In this document: one piece after another, positions 38,736 to 47,359 of the stretch
Layout: the number at the start of each line of letters is the position of its first letter
Numbering within the stretch: the first letter of the stretch is position 1
DNA from: JOPF136 sp963773835
GTDB taxonomy: Bacteria > Acidobacteriota > Terriglobia > Acidiferrales > UBA7541
Direction of reading: 5' to 3'
Length of the DNA stretch: 64,000 nucleotides
Assembly (NCBI GenBank): GCA_963773835.1
Contig: CAVZCQ010000004.1
Span: 434,001-498,000 of the forward strand
The notes under the pieces: model-generated
Told to the model about the DNA's origin: nothing
Database searches by the model: none
What the model saw: the letters and a program-made list of their open reading frames with translations, nothing else
Translations under genes and position numbers: made by a program

Positions 38736-41426
38736 ATGAGCGAAAACAACACACCGCTCATGCGCCAGTACAACGCGGTGAAACGCCAGTACCCGGACAC
38801 GCTCGTGTTGTTCCGGCTGGGCGACTTCTACGAACTTTTCTACCAGGACGCGGTGGTGGCCTCGCGCGTCCTGCAAATCACACTGACAGCGCGGCACAAA
38901 GAGACGGGAAAACCCGTGCCCATGTGCGGGGTGCCGTATCACTCGGCGGAGACTTACATCGCGCGGCTGCTCCGGGCGGGGCATCGCGTGGCGGTGTGCG
39001 AGCAAATGGAGGATCCGGCGAAATTGAAAGGCCGGAAACTGGTGCGGCGCGAGGTGGTGCAGGTGATCACGCCGGGAACAGCGACGGAGAGCGCGCTGCT
39101 CGAGCCGAAAGAGAATAATTTTCTGGCGGCCATCGCGTGGGAGCCTGCGGATTCGGCGGCAGGGTTGTCCTACGTGGACGTTTCGACCGGTGAATTCCGA
39201 GCGACGGAATGGCGGGGGGAGGCGGCGCAGGGAGCGCTGCTCGATGAACTGGCGGTGCTGCGGCCGAGGGAGATTCTGCTTCCCCGCCCTGCCGGGCTGT
39301 TTGGCGATGCGCACGCGTTCGATGCAGCACTGCGCGAGACGGGAGCGCTGGAGACGCGCCTGGATGAATGGATCTTCCGGGGGGAATACGCGGAGCGAGT
39401 GCTGGGCGAACACTTCGGAGTGGTGACGCTGGAAGGATTCGGGCTGGCCGGGCATCCGTGGGCGACGGCTGCGGCGGGAGCGGTGCTGCACTATCTGCGA
39501 GAGACCAGCGGGAAGGGCGGACGGACGCTGGCACATCTGGACGGCGTGCGGTTCTACGACGAGCCGGGGGCCATGGTGCTGGACAGCGTAACGTCGCGGA
39601 ACCTGGAGCTGGTGACGCCGGCGGCCGGAGAGCCGGTGGAGCGGGGCGCGCCAACGCTGTTTACGGCCCTCGATGAGACGGCGACGCCGCTGGGAGCGCG
39701 GCTGCTGCGGAATTGGATTCTGCGACCCTCAGTCGATCGGGAGGAGATCGGGGCGCGGCTGGATGCGGTGACGGAACTGAAATCGAAAACCGTGATCCGG
39801 GAGGAGATCCGGAAGGATCTGGCGTGCGTGGACGACCTGGAACGGCTGACGAGCCGCGTGGCGCTGGCGGCAGCGACGCCGCGCGACCTGCTGGCGCTGC
39901 GGAACTCGCTGGAGCACATCCCGCTGCTGCGGGGATTCCTGACGGGATGCTCGGCCGCGCGGCTGCGGGAATTGCACGGGCAACTGGACGAATTGGGAGA
40001 CGTTCGCGAACTGGTGGCGCGCGCCATCGCGGAAGATCCCCCGGCAATGAAGAGTTACGGACCCGCGGCGCCAGGAGTGATCCGCGCGGGATACAACGCG
40101 GAACTGGACGAGTTGCGCGGGCTGGGGACGCGCGGGCGGCAGACCATCGCGGCGATGGAGGAGCGGGAGCGGAAACGGACGGGCATCGGGTCGCTGAAGG
40201 TGCGCTACAACCAGGTGTTCGGATTTTATATCGAGATATCGAAAGCGAACATGCACCTGGCGCCGGCGGATTTCGAACGGAAGCAGACGCTGGTGAACGC
40301 GGAACGGTTCACGACGCCGGAGCTGAAGGAATACGAACGGAAAGTGCTGGAGGCCGACGAGCGAATCCTGGAGATCGAGCAGCGGCTCTTCCACGAGGTG
40401 CGCGGACAGATCGGGGCGCAGGCGCAGCGGCTGCGGCAGACGGCGGCGGCGCTCGCGCAATTGGACGTGCTGGCGGGGTTCGCACATGCCGCGGCGTCGC
40501 GAAATTATATCCGGCCGGAATTTGCGGCAGAGGACGGGGAAACGGGGGAACAACTGCTGCTGGCGGGGGCGCGGCATCCCGTGATCGAACAGCAGCTGGA
40601 GGAGCGGGGGGAGCGGTTCATTCCCAACGACCTGTACCTGGACGCGACCACGCACCTGATCCTGTTGATCACCGGGCCGAATATGGGCGGGAAATCCACG
40701 TACCTGCGGCAGACGGCGCTGCTGGTGGTGATGGCGCAGATGGGTTCGTTCGTGCCGGCGCAACAGGCGCGCCTGCCGATTGTGGACCGGATCTTCACGC
40801 GCATCGGCGCGTCGGACAACCTGGCGCGGGGACGGTCCACCTTCCTGGTGGAAATGAGCGAGGTGGCAGCGATCCTGAATCTGGCGACGCCTCGTAGCCT
40901 GGTGCTGCTGGATGAGGTGGGGCGCGGGACGGCAACGTTTGACGGATTGTCGCTGGCCTGGGCGGTGGTGGAACATCTGCACGCGCGGACGCGGGCGCGG
41001 ACGCTGTTTGCGACGCACTACCACGAATTGACGGAACTGGGCGGATTGCTGCCGGGAGTGAAAAACGTGCACGTTTCGGTGCGCGAATCGGGGCACGAGA
41101 TCGTGTTCCTGCGGCGTGTGGAGCCGGGAAGCGCGGATAAAAGCTACGGGATCGAGGTGGCGCGGCTGGCGGGGCTTCCCGCCGGAGTCATTGAACGCGC
41201 GCGGGAGATTTTGTCGAAACACGAGCAGAAAGAACACAAACTCACCGCGGAGTTGTCGCCGGGTGCGGCGGCGGGGAACGGCTCGGGACCGGCCGCGGAG
41301 CCGCCGATGTTTGCGGCCATCGATCGCGAGGTGCTGGAAGCGCTACGCGGGGCGGATCTGGACCATATGAGTCCATTGAATGCCATGAACTTGCTGGCCC
41401 GGTTGAAGCAGCAGGTCAGCGAGTGA
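38736..41426 (+). CDS. mutS: DNA mismatch repair ATPase MutS
   Basis: Recognises mismatches and starts methyl-directed or nick-directed repair. 896 aa. The N-terminal mismatch-binding FRLGDFYELFYQDA contains the Phe-x-Glu wedge region. ITGPNMGGKSTYLRQTALLV is Walker A, and LVLLDEVGRGTATFDGLSLAWAV the Walker B/signature region (shown as LLDEVGRGTATFDGLS). FATHYHELTEL follows. The ATG at 38736 has GGAG seven bases upstream and matches family N-termini (MSENNTPLMRQY), so I reject an in-frame start 60 bases earlier. Full length; no mutL in the window. Confidence 0.97.
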   Translation: MSENNTPLMRQYNAVKRQYPDTLVLFRLGDFYELFYQDAVVASRVLQITLTARHKETGKPVPMCGVPYHSAETYIARLLRAGHRVAVCEQMEDPAKLKGRKLVRREVVQVITPGTATESALLEPKENNFLAAIAWEPADSAAGLSYVDVSTGEFRATEWRGEAAQGALLDELAVLRPREILLPRPAGLFGDAHAFDAALRETGALETRLDEWIFRGEYAERVLGEHFGVVTLEGFGLAGHPWATAAAGAVLHYLRETSGKGGRTLAHLDGVRFYDEPGAMVLDSVTSRNLELVTPAAGEPVERGAPTLFTALDETATPLGARLLRNWILRPSVDREEIGARLDAVTELKSKTVIREEIRKDLACVDDLERLTSRVALAAATPRDLLALRNSLEHIPLLRGFLTGCSAARLRELHGQLDELGDVRELVARAIAEDPPAMKSYGPAAPGVIRAGYNAELDELRGLGTRGRQTIAAMEERERKRTGIGSLKVRYNQVFGFYIEISKANMHLAPADFERKQTLVNAERFTTPELKEYERKVLEADERILEIEQRLFHEVRGQIGAQAQRLRQTAAALAQLDVLAGFAHAAASRNYIRPEFAAEDGETGEQLLLAGARHPVIEQQLEERGERFIPNDLYLDATTHLILLITGPNMGGKSTYLRQTALLVVMAQMGSFVPAQQARLPIVDRIFTRIGASDNLARGRSTFLVEMSEVAAILNLATPRSLVLLDEVGRGTATFDGLSLAWAVVEHLHARTRARTLFATHYHELTELGGLLPGVKNVHVSVRESGHEIVFLRRVEPGSADKSYGIEVARLAGLPAGVIERAREILSKHEQKEHKLTAELSPGAAAGNGSGPAAEPPMFAAIDREVLEALRGADLDHMSPLNAMNLLARLKQQVSE

Positions 41427-41457
41427 CTGGCCGGAGCCGTGCAAGCCGCCACGGAAC

Positions 41458-41480
41458 GCAGCCAGGAGTGGCTGCGCCAC
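41458..41480. repeat. Family A palindromic element between mutS and anmK
   Basis: Seven-base arms GCAGCCA/TGGCTGC around GGAG, followed by GCCAC. If anmK used the upstream GTG start, it would be translated as part of its N-terminus. Confidence 0.75.
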
Positions 41481-41488
41481 TAAAGACA

Positions 41489-42649
41489 ATGCGTGTCCTC
41501 GGTTTGATTTCCGGAACGTCGGCGGACGGGATTGATGTGGCGCTGGTGCGCGTGGGCGGACGGCCGCCTGGGCTGCGGGCGCGGCTGGAGGGTTTTGCGT
41601 GCTTTCCGTATCCGGGCCCCGTGCGCCGGGAGATTCTGCGCATCGCATCGGGCGCGGCTGCTTCGGCGGGAGACATCGGGCGGCTCAATGTGCTGGTGGG
41701 AGAACTGTTCGCGCGAGCGGCATTCGCCGGGTGCCGCAAATTCGGCGTGCCCATGCGGCGAGTAGACCTGATCGGCTCGCATGGGCAGACGATATTTCAC
41801 CAGGGACAACCGGGCCGGTACCTGGGAGCGCGCGGCATTGCCGCGACGATGCAAATTGGCGAGCCAGCGGTGATTGCGGCCCGCACGGGGATTCCCACCG
41901 TGGGAGATTTTCGGCCGGCGGACATGGCCGTGGGAGGGCAGGGAGCGCCGCTGGTGCCGTTTGTGGACTTCCTGTTGTACCGGCATCCGCGGCGCGGACG
42001 CGTGGCGCTGAATCTCGGCGGCATCGCGAATCTGACGGCGATTCCTGCAGCGGCGTCGGCGGAGGACGTGTTCGCGTTCGATACCGGGCCGGGCAACATG
42101 GTGATGGACGCGCTGGCGGCGAGGGCGACGGGCGGCCGTAAGCACTACGACCGCGACGCGCGGATGGCGCGCCGTGGACGAATTCTGCCGTGGTTGCTCG
42201 CAGAACTCGCGGCAGACCCGTTCTTCAAGAAGAAGCCGCCGAAATCAGCGGGGCGAGAGGAGTTCGGCGCGCAGTTTGCCGAGCGGGCTCTGCAGAGGGC
42301 GAAGCGGAAAGGTGTTCGGCCCGAGGACGTGCTGCACACGGTTACCGTGCTGACCGCCGTGACCATCGCGCAGGCGGTGCGGCGGTTCGTCGCGCCGCGC
42401 ATGCGCGTGGACGATCTGATTGTGTCCGGCGGCGGTGCGCACAATCCGCTGGTGATGGAGCGGTTGCGGGCAGGGTTCACAGGGGTGGCCATTCTGCACT
42501 CATCCGAATTTGGCGTGCCTGAAGATGCGAAGGAGGCTTTTGCTTTTGCAGTGCTGGCGTACGAAACCCACCACCGCCGTCCGTCGAATCTCCCCACGGC
42601 GACCGGTGCGAACCGCCCTGCCGTGCTCGGGAAACTCTGCCTGCCCTGA
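41489..42649 (+). CDS. anmK: Anhydro-N-acetylmuramic acid kinase
   Basis: Cell-wall recycling enzyme that phosphorylates and opens 1,6-anhydro-MurNAc to MurNAc-6-phosphate. VLGLISGTSADGIDVALV is the N-terminal ATPase-fold phosphate-1 motif. IGSHGQTIFHQG, PTVGDFRPADMAVGGQGAPL and LNLGGIANLT are family signatures; FDTGPGNMVMDAL is the adenosine/phosphate-2 region. A GTG at 41423 overlapping the mutS stop by four bases is also possible. It would add 22 residues encoded largely by a palindromic repeat, so the ATG at 41489 is preferred. Confidence 0.94.
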   Translation: MRVLGLISGTSADGIDVALVRVGGRPPGLRARLEGFACFPYPGPVRREILRIASGAAASAGDIGRLNVLVGELFARAAFAGCRKFGVPMRRVDLIGSHGQTIFHQGQPGRYLGARGIAATMQIGEPAVIAARTGIPTVGDFRPADMAVGGQGAPLVPFVDFLLYRHPRRGRVALNLGGIANLTAIPAAASAEDVFAFDTGPGNMVMDALAARATGGRKHYDRDARMARRGRILPWLLAELAADPFFKKKPPKSAGREEFGAQFAERALQRAKRKGVRPEDVLHTVTVLTAVTIAQAVRRFVAPRMRVDDLIVSGGGAHNPLVMERLRAGFTGVAILHSSEFGVPEDAKEAFAFAVLAYETHHRRPSNLPTATGANRPAVLGKLCLP

Positions 42650-42659
42650 AGACTGCGGG

Positions 42660-43025
42660 CTACTTTTTCTTCCTGCTCAAATTCTGTTTCACACGGAACT
42701 TCACGATGCGGCTCACCAGAGCCAGCGGGAGCGGCCTGTCGAGCGGGAATTGCACGGAGCCCTTGGCACTCTTGTAGCCAGACAATTCCTTCTTGAATGT
42801 CGCAATCGCCCCGGCCCCCGGGTAAAACCCAATGTGCTTTTTGAACGCGGCGAACCAAACCAGCATACCGTTTAGGGTAAACGCCGGGATGCCGTAGCTG
42901 ATTTTTTCGGTGGCCTGAGGCGCCGCCTTCCGAATCGTCCGGCGCATCTGCGACAGAAGCCTCTGCACCTCCGCCGGGAAGCGCTCCATATATTCGTCGA
43001 AGTTTCGGGGAGCCTGTTTGTTCAT
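42660..43025 (-). CDS. DUF1801/YdhG-like protein
   Basis: A 121-aa single-domain protein. DEYMERFPAEVQRLLSQMRRTIRKAAPQATEKISYGIPAF followed by GFYPGAG and KGSVQFPLDRPLP matches DUF1801, related to frataxin-like iron-binding YdhG. The pattern is given in parts here: FPAEVQRLLSQMR, ATEKISYGIPAF. ATG at 43025. It is convergent with anmK. Function unclear; iron handling has been suggested for relatives. Confidence 0.85.
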   Translation of the reverse strand: MNKQAPRNFDEYMERFPAEVQRLLSQMRRTIRKAAPQATEKISYGIPAFTLNGMLVWFAAFKKHIGFYPGAGAIATFKKELSGYKSAKGSVQFPLDRPLPLALVSRIVKFRVKQNLSRKKK

Positions 43026-43064
43026 GGGTCCTGCGCCTGAGTGACTTGCGGCAGCGAGAAACGC

Positions 43065-43739
43065 CTAGTTGGCAGCAGTCTTCTTGCCGGGGGCTTCGGT
43101 GTTGCCTTCAATGGCGGCGCGGATTTCGGCTTCGGAGACGCGTCCCTCGCGGATGATGCGCCAGCCACTGTCTCGTATGTCCACGATGGTGGAAGCCAGA
43201 ACGGCGCCGGTCTCACCGCCGTCGAGAATCAGGGGCAGGCGGCCGCCGAGCTGTGCGGAGAGCAGCTCCGCATTGGTGCTGGAGGGGTGGCCGGAAAGGT
43301 TGGCGCTGGTGCCGGTGATCGGCCCGCCGAATGCCTGGATCAGAGCCCAGACCACCGGGGCGTTGGGCATGCGCAGGGCGACACGGCCGGTATTGCCCGT
43401 GACTTTGAGCGGGAGGCGACGGGAGGCCTCCACGACGATGGTGAGAGCGCCAGGCCAGAACTTCTCGGCCACACGGACGAAGCCGTCCGGGATGGTACGC
43501 ACCAGATCCACGGCCTGCTCGAGCGAACTGACCAGGATAGGCAGGGCGCGGGACTCGGGGCGGCCCTTGACGCGGTAAATCTGCTCGACGGCAGCGAGAT
43601 TGAAGGGATCGGCAGCGAGGCCGTAGAAGGTGTCGGTGGGGATGCCGACAACCTGGCCTCTGCGGATAAACCCAGCCGCGTACGCGACGGGCTCCGGCTC
43701 AGGATTTTGCAAAGTGACTCGGACGATCTCTGCGGTCAA
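43065..43739 (-). CDS. tsaC: L-threonylcarbamoyladenylate synthase (Sua5/YrdC/YwlC)
   Basis: Makes threonylcarbamoyl-AMP for the t6A modification of ANN-decoding tRNAs. RRGQVVGIPTDTFYGLAADP, IYRVKGRPESRALPILV, and PGALTIVVEA followed by ALRMPNAP and GTSANLSGHPSS are the YrdC-domain signatures including ATP and carbamoyl sites. The start is uncertain: no internal ATG fits. TTG at 43739 gives a normal family N-terminus, while an ATG at 43829 adds 30 unlikely residues and overlaps a TATGAT box. No C-terminal Sua5 domain. Confidence 0.92.
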   Translation of the reverse strand: MTAEIVRVTLQNPEPEPVAYAAGFIRRGQVVGIPTDTFYGLAADPFNLAAVEQIYRVKGRPESRALPILVSSLEQAVDLVRTIPDGFVRVAEKFWPGALTIVVEASRRLPLKVTGNTGRVALRMPNAPVVWALIQAFGGPITGTSANLSGHPSSTNAELLSAQLGGRLPLILDGGETGAVLASTIVDIRDSGWRIIREGRVSEAEIRAAIEGNTEAPGKKTAAN

Positions 43740-43913
43740 ACCACACGCTCTCGGCTCCGCACCGCACAGCGCTCCGGCGCGGCAACTGTATAGTCTGTGG
43801 ACGCTATCATAGGCGATTGCTCCCCGCAATATGAAGAAGTGACGAGCCTGCCTACCGGCAGGCAGGTGTCCAGTGCTCAGTGGCCAGCGGAAGGAGAGGA
43901 GTGCGGAGGCCGT

Positions 43914-44993
43914 TCAGCGTGGATGCTTTTCGATTTGGGGGAGGGATTCGATCAGGACGTGGCCCACAATGGCGAGGCTGCGCGCGCTGACTTTGTCTAG
44001 CGCATCCTGGGGCGTGTGCCAGAAGGTGCTCTGGGATTCGAAGTCGATTAGGTCCACAGCCGGGACGCCGCGGCGGATAAAGGGGTCGTGGTCGTCGCCA
44101 ACGGGGCCCTGCGAGTCGTCCAAAAAGGCAGTTTGATAGCCGAGGCGATTGGCGGTGGCCCAAATCACGTCCACGAGCCAGGGAGTGGAGTTCATCTCGC
44201 GGCGGACATGCAGATTGCGGTCGCCAATCATGTCGGCCAGGACCACGGCTTTGACCCGCTTCAGTGTGCCGGAAAGCGCCAGGCGGGCGGCGAGCTCGCG
44301 GCTGCCGTACACGCTGTCCTCATCCGACCATTGGGCCACGCCATCGATCACCTGCTGGGCTTCTTCGCCATCCAGAAACGCGATCCACAGGCTGGCGGAA
44401 CGAAGCCGGTGGGCAGGACTCGGGCCGCAGTAGAGGCGCGCCATTTCCAGCAGGACGGCGGTGGAGGAGGCGGAATCATTGGCGCCCACAAAATTGTCGA
44501 TGCGCACTGTGTCGTAGTGCGTGAGCAGGAGGATGATGTCGCGGCCGCTGCTGGGGATTTTCACGACGATGTTCTTCATGTGGATAGGGCCGAGAGGGGT
44601 CTGGCCGGTGAAATCGTCGTCCTCGACGGGGCAACCGAACGAGGCGAGTTGGGATTTGATGTAGTCCTGAGTGCGGGCGAGAGCGGGGGAACCGGCGGGC
44701 CGCGGGCCGAAGGCCACCTGACGCGACAGAAAGTCGAATGCGCGCGTGCCGTCGAATCCGGCGGTCTGCGAGGCTGGGGGAGCGGCGTCGGCAGGAGAGA
44801 TGGCGGGCGGGGACGGCGAACGTCGGGGGGATGCGAGAGGGGGCGCGGATTTGTCGGCGTTGGTGGAGGAGGGGGAGCAGGAGGGGAGCAGCGGGAGGGC
44901 AAAGCAGAAAAGAAGGAGGGGCGCAGCATCCCGAAGCTTCGGGAGCGCCCCTACGGAAGCAGGGCGCGCGGATGGGCGAAGCGGGACGTTCAC
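43914..44993 (-). CDS. M28-family lipoprotein resembling glutaminyl-peptide cyclotransferase
   Basis: About 359 aa from a GTG that overlaps the tatC stop by four bases. A hydrophobic segment ends in LPSC, a lipobox, so it is likely a membrane-anchored periplasmic protein. Zinc-site residues are in LLTHYDTVR, VGANDSASSTA and FLDGEEAQ. WSDEDSVYGSRELAARL and the C-terminal GDDHDPFIRRGVPAVDLID are much closer to glutaminyl cyclases (which form N-terminal pyroglutamate) than to aminopeptidases. Residues about 14-26 of the pre-lipobox region are encoded by a palindromic element. Cyclase activity is inferred. Confidence 0.83.
   Translation of the reverse strand: MNVPLRPSARPASVGALPKLRDAAPLLLFCFALPLLPSCSPSSTNADKSAPPLASPRRSPSPPAISPADAAPPASQTAGFDGTRAFDFLSRQVAFGPRPAGSPALARTQDYIKSQLASFGCPVEDDDFTGQTPLGPIHMKNIVVKIPSSGRDIILLLTHYDTVRIDNFVGANDSASSTAVLLEMARLYCGPSPAHRLRSASLWIAFLDGEEAQQVIDGVAQWSDEDSVYGSRELAARLALSGTLKRVKAVVLADMIGDRNLHVRREMNSTPWLVDVIWATANRLGYQTAFLDDSQGPVGDDHDPFIRRGVPAVDLIDFESQSTFWHTPQDALDKVSARSLAIVGHVLIESLPQIEKHPR
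44918..44954. repeat. Family A palindromic element within the lipoprotein signal region
   Basis: Perfect TCCCGAAGCTTCGGGA (44929-44944) inside outer GGGGCGC/GCGCCCC arms, followed by CTAC. It is translated as VGALPKLRDAAP immediately before the signal-peptide core. Confidence 0.8.
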
Positions 44994-45811
44994 GCGGCAC
45001 CGGCGCCGGAGAGCTGCTCGGCGCGCTTGCGCTTGCCGCGCAGCACGGCCGCGGCCACTCCAATTCCGACGAGGTAGAGCACGATCATGGGAGCCATAAA
45101 GACGAGCATGGTGAGCGCGTCCGTGGTGGGCGTGATGGCCGCGGCGATGATGGCGATCACCAGGATGGCGTAGCGAAAGTTCTGCCACAGGAATTTCGGC
45201 GTGACGATGCCGAATAGTGCCAGGAAGAAAATCAGGATGGGCAACTGAAACACCAGGCCCAGGCCCATCAGCACGACCATGGACATGTCGAAATACTCGT
45301 TGATGGAAATCATGGGTTGAAACGGTCCCGGAATGCTCAGCAGGAATTTGAGGGTCATGGGGAGCGCGAGGTAGTAGCCGAACGCGGCCCCGGCCAGAAA
45401 CAGGCCGGTGCCGGCGCTGATAAACGAGGCCACGGCGCGGCGCTCATGGCGATAAAGGCCGGGAGCCACAAAGAGCCACACCTGATGCAGGACGAAGGGC
45501 AGAGCAAAGACGAGGCCCATGTAGAAGCCCACGGTGATGTACAGAGTCAGGGGGCCCATGGGACTGGTGTAGATGAGCTTGTCGGAAACGTGGGCGTCCT
45601 GCAGGGCCTTAATCATAGGCCTGGCCAGGAACTTGTAAGCCTTGTCGGAAGCGAGCAGGCCGAGGGCCACGCCGCCGGCAATCCAGGCCAGGGCGTAGAG
45701 GATGCGTTTGCGGAGCTCCACCAGATGCTCGAAGAAACTCATCCGGGCGGTGGGGTCCTGCGCCTCGTCCCGGGAGGTGGCCGTGGAAGGAGGATCAGGC
45801 AGGGTGGACAT
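44990..45811 (-). CDS. tatC: Sec-independent protein translocase TatC
   Basis: Six-helix core receptor of the twin-arginine export system, 273 aa. MSFFEHLVELRKRILYALAW is the family N-terminal signature (SFFEHLxELRxR). YTSPMGPLTLYITVGFY, the FVLHQVWLFVAPGLYRHERR loop (in parts HQVWLFVAPGLY), and the periplasmic caps and later helices fit. The ATG at 45811 is inside the end of the tatA/B gene (17-base overlap). It ends with GTGA overlap into the M28 lipoprotein gene, so all three are likely one transcript. C-terminal tail is Lys/Arg-rich. Confidence 0.96.
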   Translation of the reverse strand: MSTLPDPPSTATSRDEAQDPTARMSFFEHLVELRKRILYALAWIAGGVALGLLASDKAYKFLARPMIKALQDAHVSDKLIYTSPMGPLTLYITVGFYMGLVFALPFVLHQVWLFVAPGLYRHERRAVASFISAGTGLFLAGAAFGYYLALPMTLKFLLSIPGPFQPMISINEYFDMSMVVLMGLGLVFQLPILIFFLALFGIVTPKFLWQNFRYAILVIAIIAAAITPTTDALTMLVFMAPMIVLYLVGIGVAAAVLRGKRKRAEQLSGAGAA

Positions 45812-46193
45812 CGGCGGGGGTGGCCTGATTCTCCCGGGGGCTGTTGCCGGAATCCTGCGCGCTGGTGCTGGCGATGGTGCCGGCGGGAGCCGGAGTGACG
45901 GGCGGATCCGCGCTTGCAGCCGTAAAAGGGGTTGCGGCAACGGTTTGGGCGCCTTCGACGGGCGGCGGATTGGTGGCTTGGAGGGCTTTCTGGCGGGCCT
46001 GCTCTTCCTTCTCGCGCGCTTGCCGCTCAATCTCCGCGAATTCCTGATCGATGACGCGACGGAAGTCAGCGGAGGCGCGCCGAAAATCGCCGAGGGCCTT
46101 GCCGAGGTGGCGCGCGATCTCCGGCAGCTTTTCCGGCCCAAACACCAGAAGGGCAATCAGGAAGATGATGGCGATATGCGTGAAGCTGAACAC
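45795..46193 (-). CDS. Twin-arginine translocase TatA/TatB family subunit
   Basis: Single N-terminal helix (FSFTHIAIIFLIALLVFGPEKLPEI, shown as IAIIFLIALLVFGPEKLPE) with the FGP hinge. A long amphipathic Glu/Arg/Lys helix and a Pro/Ala-rich tail follow. About 132 aa from the GTG at 46193, which matches family starts; an ATG at 46223 is also open. The long charged helix is TatB-like, but TatA and TatB are not separable by eye. Partner gene tatC overlaps the 3' end. Confidence 0.9.
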   Translation of the reverse strand: MFSFTHIAIIFLIALLVFGPEKLPEIARHLGKALGDFRRASADFRRVIDQEFAEIERQAREKEEQARQKALQATNPPPVEGAQTVAATPFTAASADPPVTPAPAGTIASTSAQDSGNSPRENQATPADVHPA

Positions 46194-46337
46194 AGTGCGT
46201 TTATCAGCCCTTGTTGGAATCATAGGCGGAGGGGTCGGAGAGTGTCAAACGCGGGCGATACTCCCACCAGCAATCCCTCTGTCACTTCTCGAGAAATTTC
46301 AGTGGCCTTCGGCCCGGTCCGCGCCCTCGACCCTTTC

Positions 46338-46343
46338 TATAAT
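46338..46343 (+). promoter_or_regulatory. Possible -10 box for the RyR/cyclase gene
   Basis: Perfect TATAAT 63 bases before the TTG start, with no convincing -35. The hairpin-prone GGCC/GGCC stretch upstream (46299-46312) may matter. Weak support only. Confidence 0.35.
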
Positions 46344-46405
46344 CTGCGTCACGCGCTAACATCACTCTCGCAGATCGGGGCGGGCTCGCAAACGAGGCTC
46401 ATGAA

Positions 46406-47359
46406 TTGTCTTACGATCCGAAGCCGCTTGATGTCACTGCCTTCGAGCTGACCCCCGAACTCCGCCGCATCTCGGAACTGCTCGCAGAGAACACGCACAA
46501 CATCTGGGCCAAGGGGCGACTGGCCGATGGGTGGCGTTACGGCCCCGCCCGCAACGACCAGCAGAAAGAGCATCCCTGCCTCATTCCCTACGCCGAGCTT
46601 CCCGAATCCGAAAAGGAATACGACCGCCGCACGGCTATGGGCGCCATCCAGGCGCTGCTGGCAATGGGCTACTCCATCTGTCCTCCCACCTCTCCTACGG
46701 CAATGTCGCAATTGCCCGCCGCGCAGCAGTCCTCGACGCTGCTCGATTCCATCCGTCGAGCCGCAGACGGAGATCACACCGCTCTGCACGCTCTTTGGGC
46801 AGAGCGTCACCACGAATCCTGGCAATCGGATCCCGAGCCCTATGTGCTGCTCGCCGGCATATTCCACCGCCTGGGCGAGCCCCTGCTCTCCTACGACGTG
46901 GCCCGTGAGGGCCTCTCCGCATTTCCCGGCGACGTCCGCCTCCGCCAGCTCCAGGCGCGCGCCCTGGCCCGCATGGGACAGAACCAGGCCGCCAACGATC
47001 TCCTGCAGCAGCTCTACGACGAAAAGAACCGCGATGACGAAACCCTGGGCCTCTTCGCCAGCGTGCAGAAGGATCTCCGCCTTTTCCGCTTCCAAACCCG
47101 ACGAGAAATCCGGCTACCTGGCCATGAGCGCGTACCTCTACACCAAGTCCTTCGAGCGCTCGCACAATTATTGGACCGGAATCAATGCCGCCACTCTCGA
47201 CCTGGTTCAGGGAAAACGCGAAGAGGCCGTCGCCCTCGCCCGCAAGGTCTACGACGATTGCCGCCAGCGGCTCGACGCTGGAGCTCCCGGAGCCGCCGAC
47301 CGCTACTGGCTGCTCGTCACCCTCGGAGAAGCTGCTCTCGTCCTGGGCCGCGCCGATGA
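46406..47359 (+). CDS. 5' part of a frameshifted RyR-TRAFs-SLOG-cyclase gene (RyR domain and helical repeats)
   Basis: Begins with a TTG (GAGG eight bases upstream) at the exact edge of an RyR domain. YDPKPLDVTAFELTPELRRI, ENTHNIWAKGRLADGWRYGP and EHPCLIPYAELPESEKEYDR are strong matches to prokaryotic RyR repeats. A TPR-like/TRAFs region follows (GIFHRLGEPLLSYDVAREGL). True homology in this frame ends near 47083; the remaining residues to 47359 are out of frame. The continuation is one base on, in the frame of the entry at 47124. Whether the frameshift is real or an assembly error cannot be told here. RyR domains in bacteria are proposed ligand sensors. Confidence 0.8.
   Translation: MSYDPKPLDVTAFELTPELRRISELLAENTHNIWAKGRLADGWRYGPARNDQQKEHPCLIPYAELPESEKEYDRRTAMGAIQALLAMGYSICPPTSPTAMSQLPAAQQSSTLLDSIRRAADGDHTALHALWAERHHESWQSDPEPYVLLAGIFHRLGEPLLSYDVAREGLSAFPGDVRLRQLQARALARMGQNQAANDLLQQLYDEKNRDDETLGLFASVQKDLRLFRFQTRREIRLPGHERVPLHQVLRALAQLLDRNQCRHSRPGSGKTRRGRRPRPQGLRRLPPAARRWSSRSRRPLLAARHPRRSCSRPGPRR

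Noticed and set aside
39729..41237. Minus-strand frame inside mutS
   Set aside because: Arg/His-rich shadow of a perfect MutS.
44990..46156. TatC fused to an N-terminal 115-residue extension
   Set aside because: The extension overlaps the tatA/B gene in another frame; the normal TatC start is 45811.
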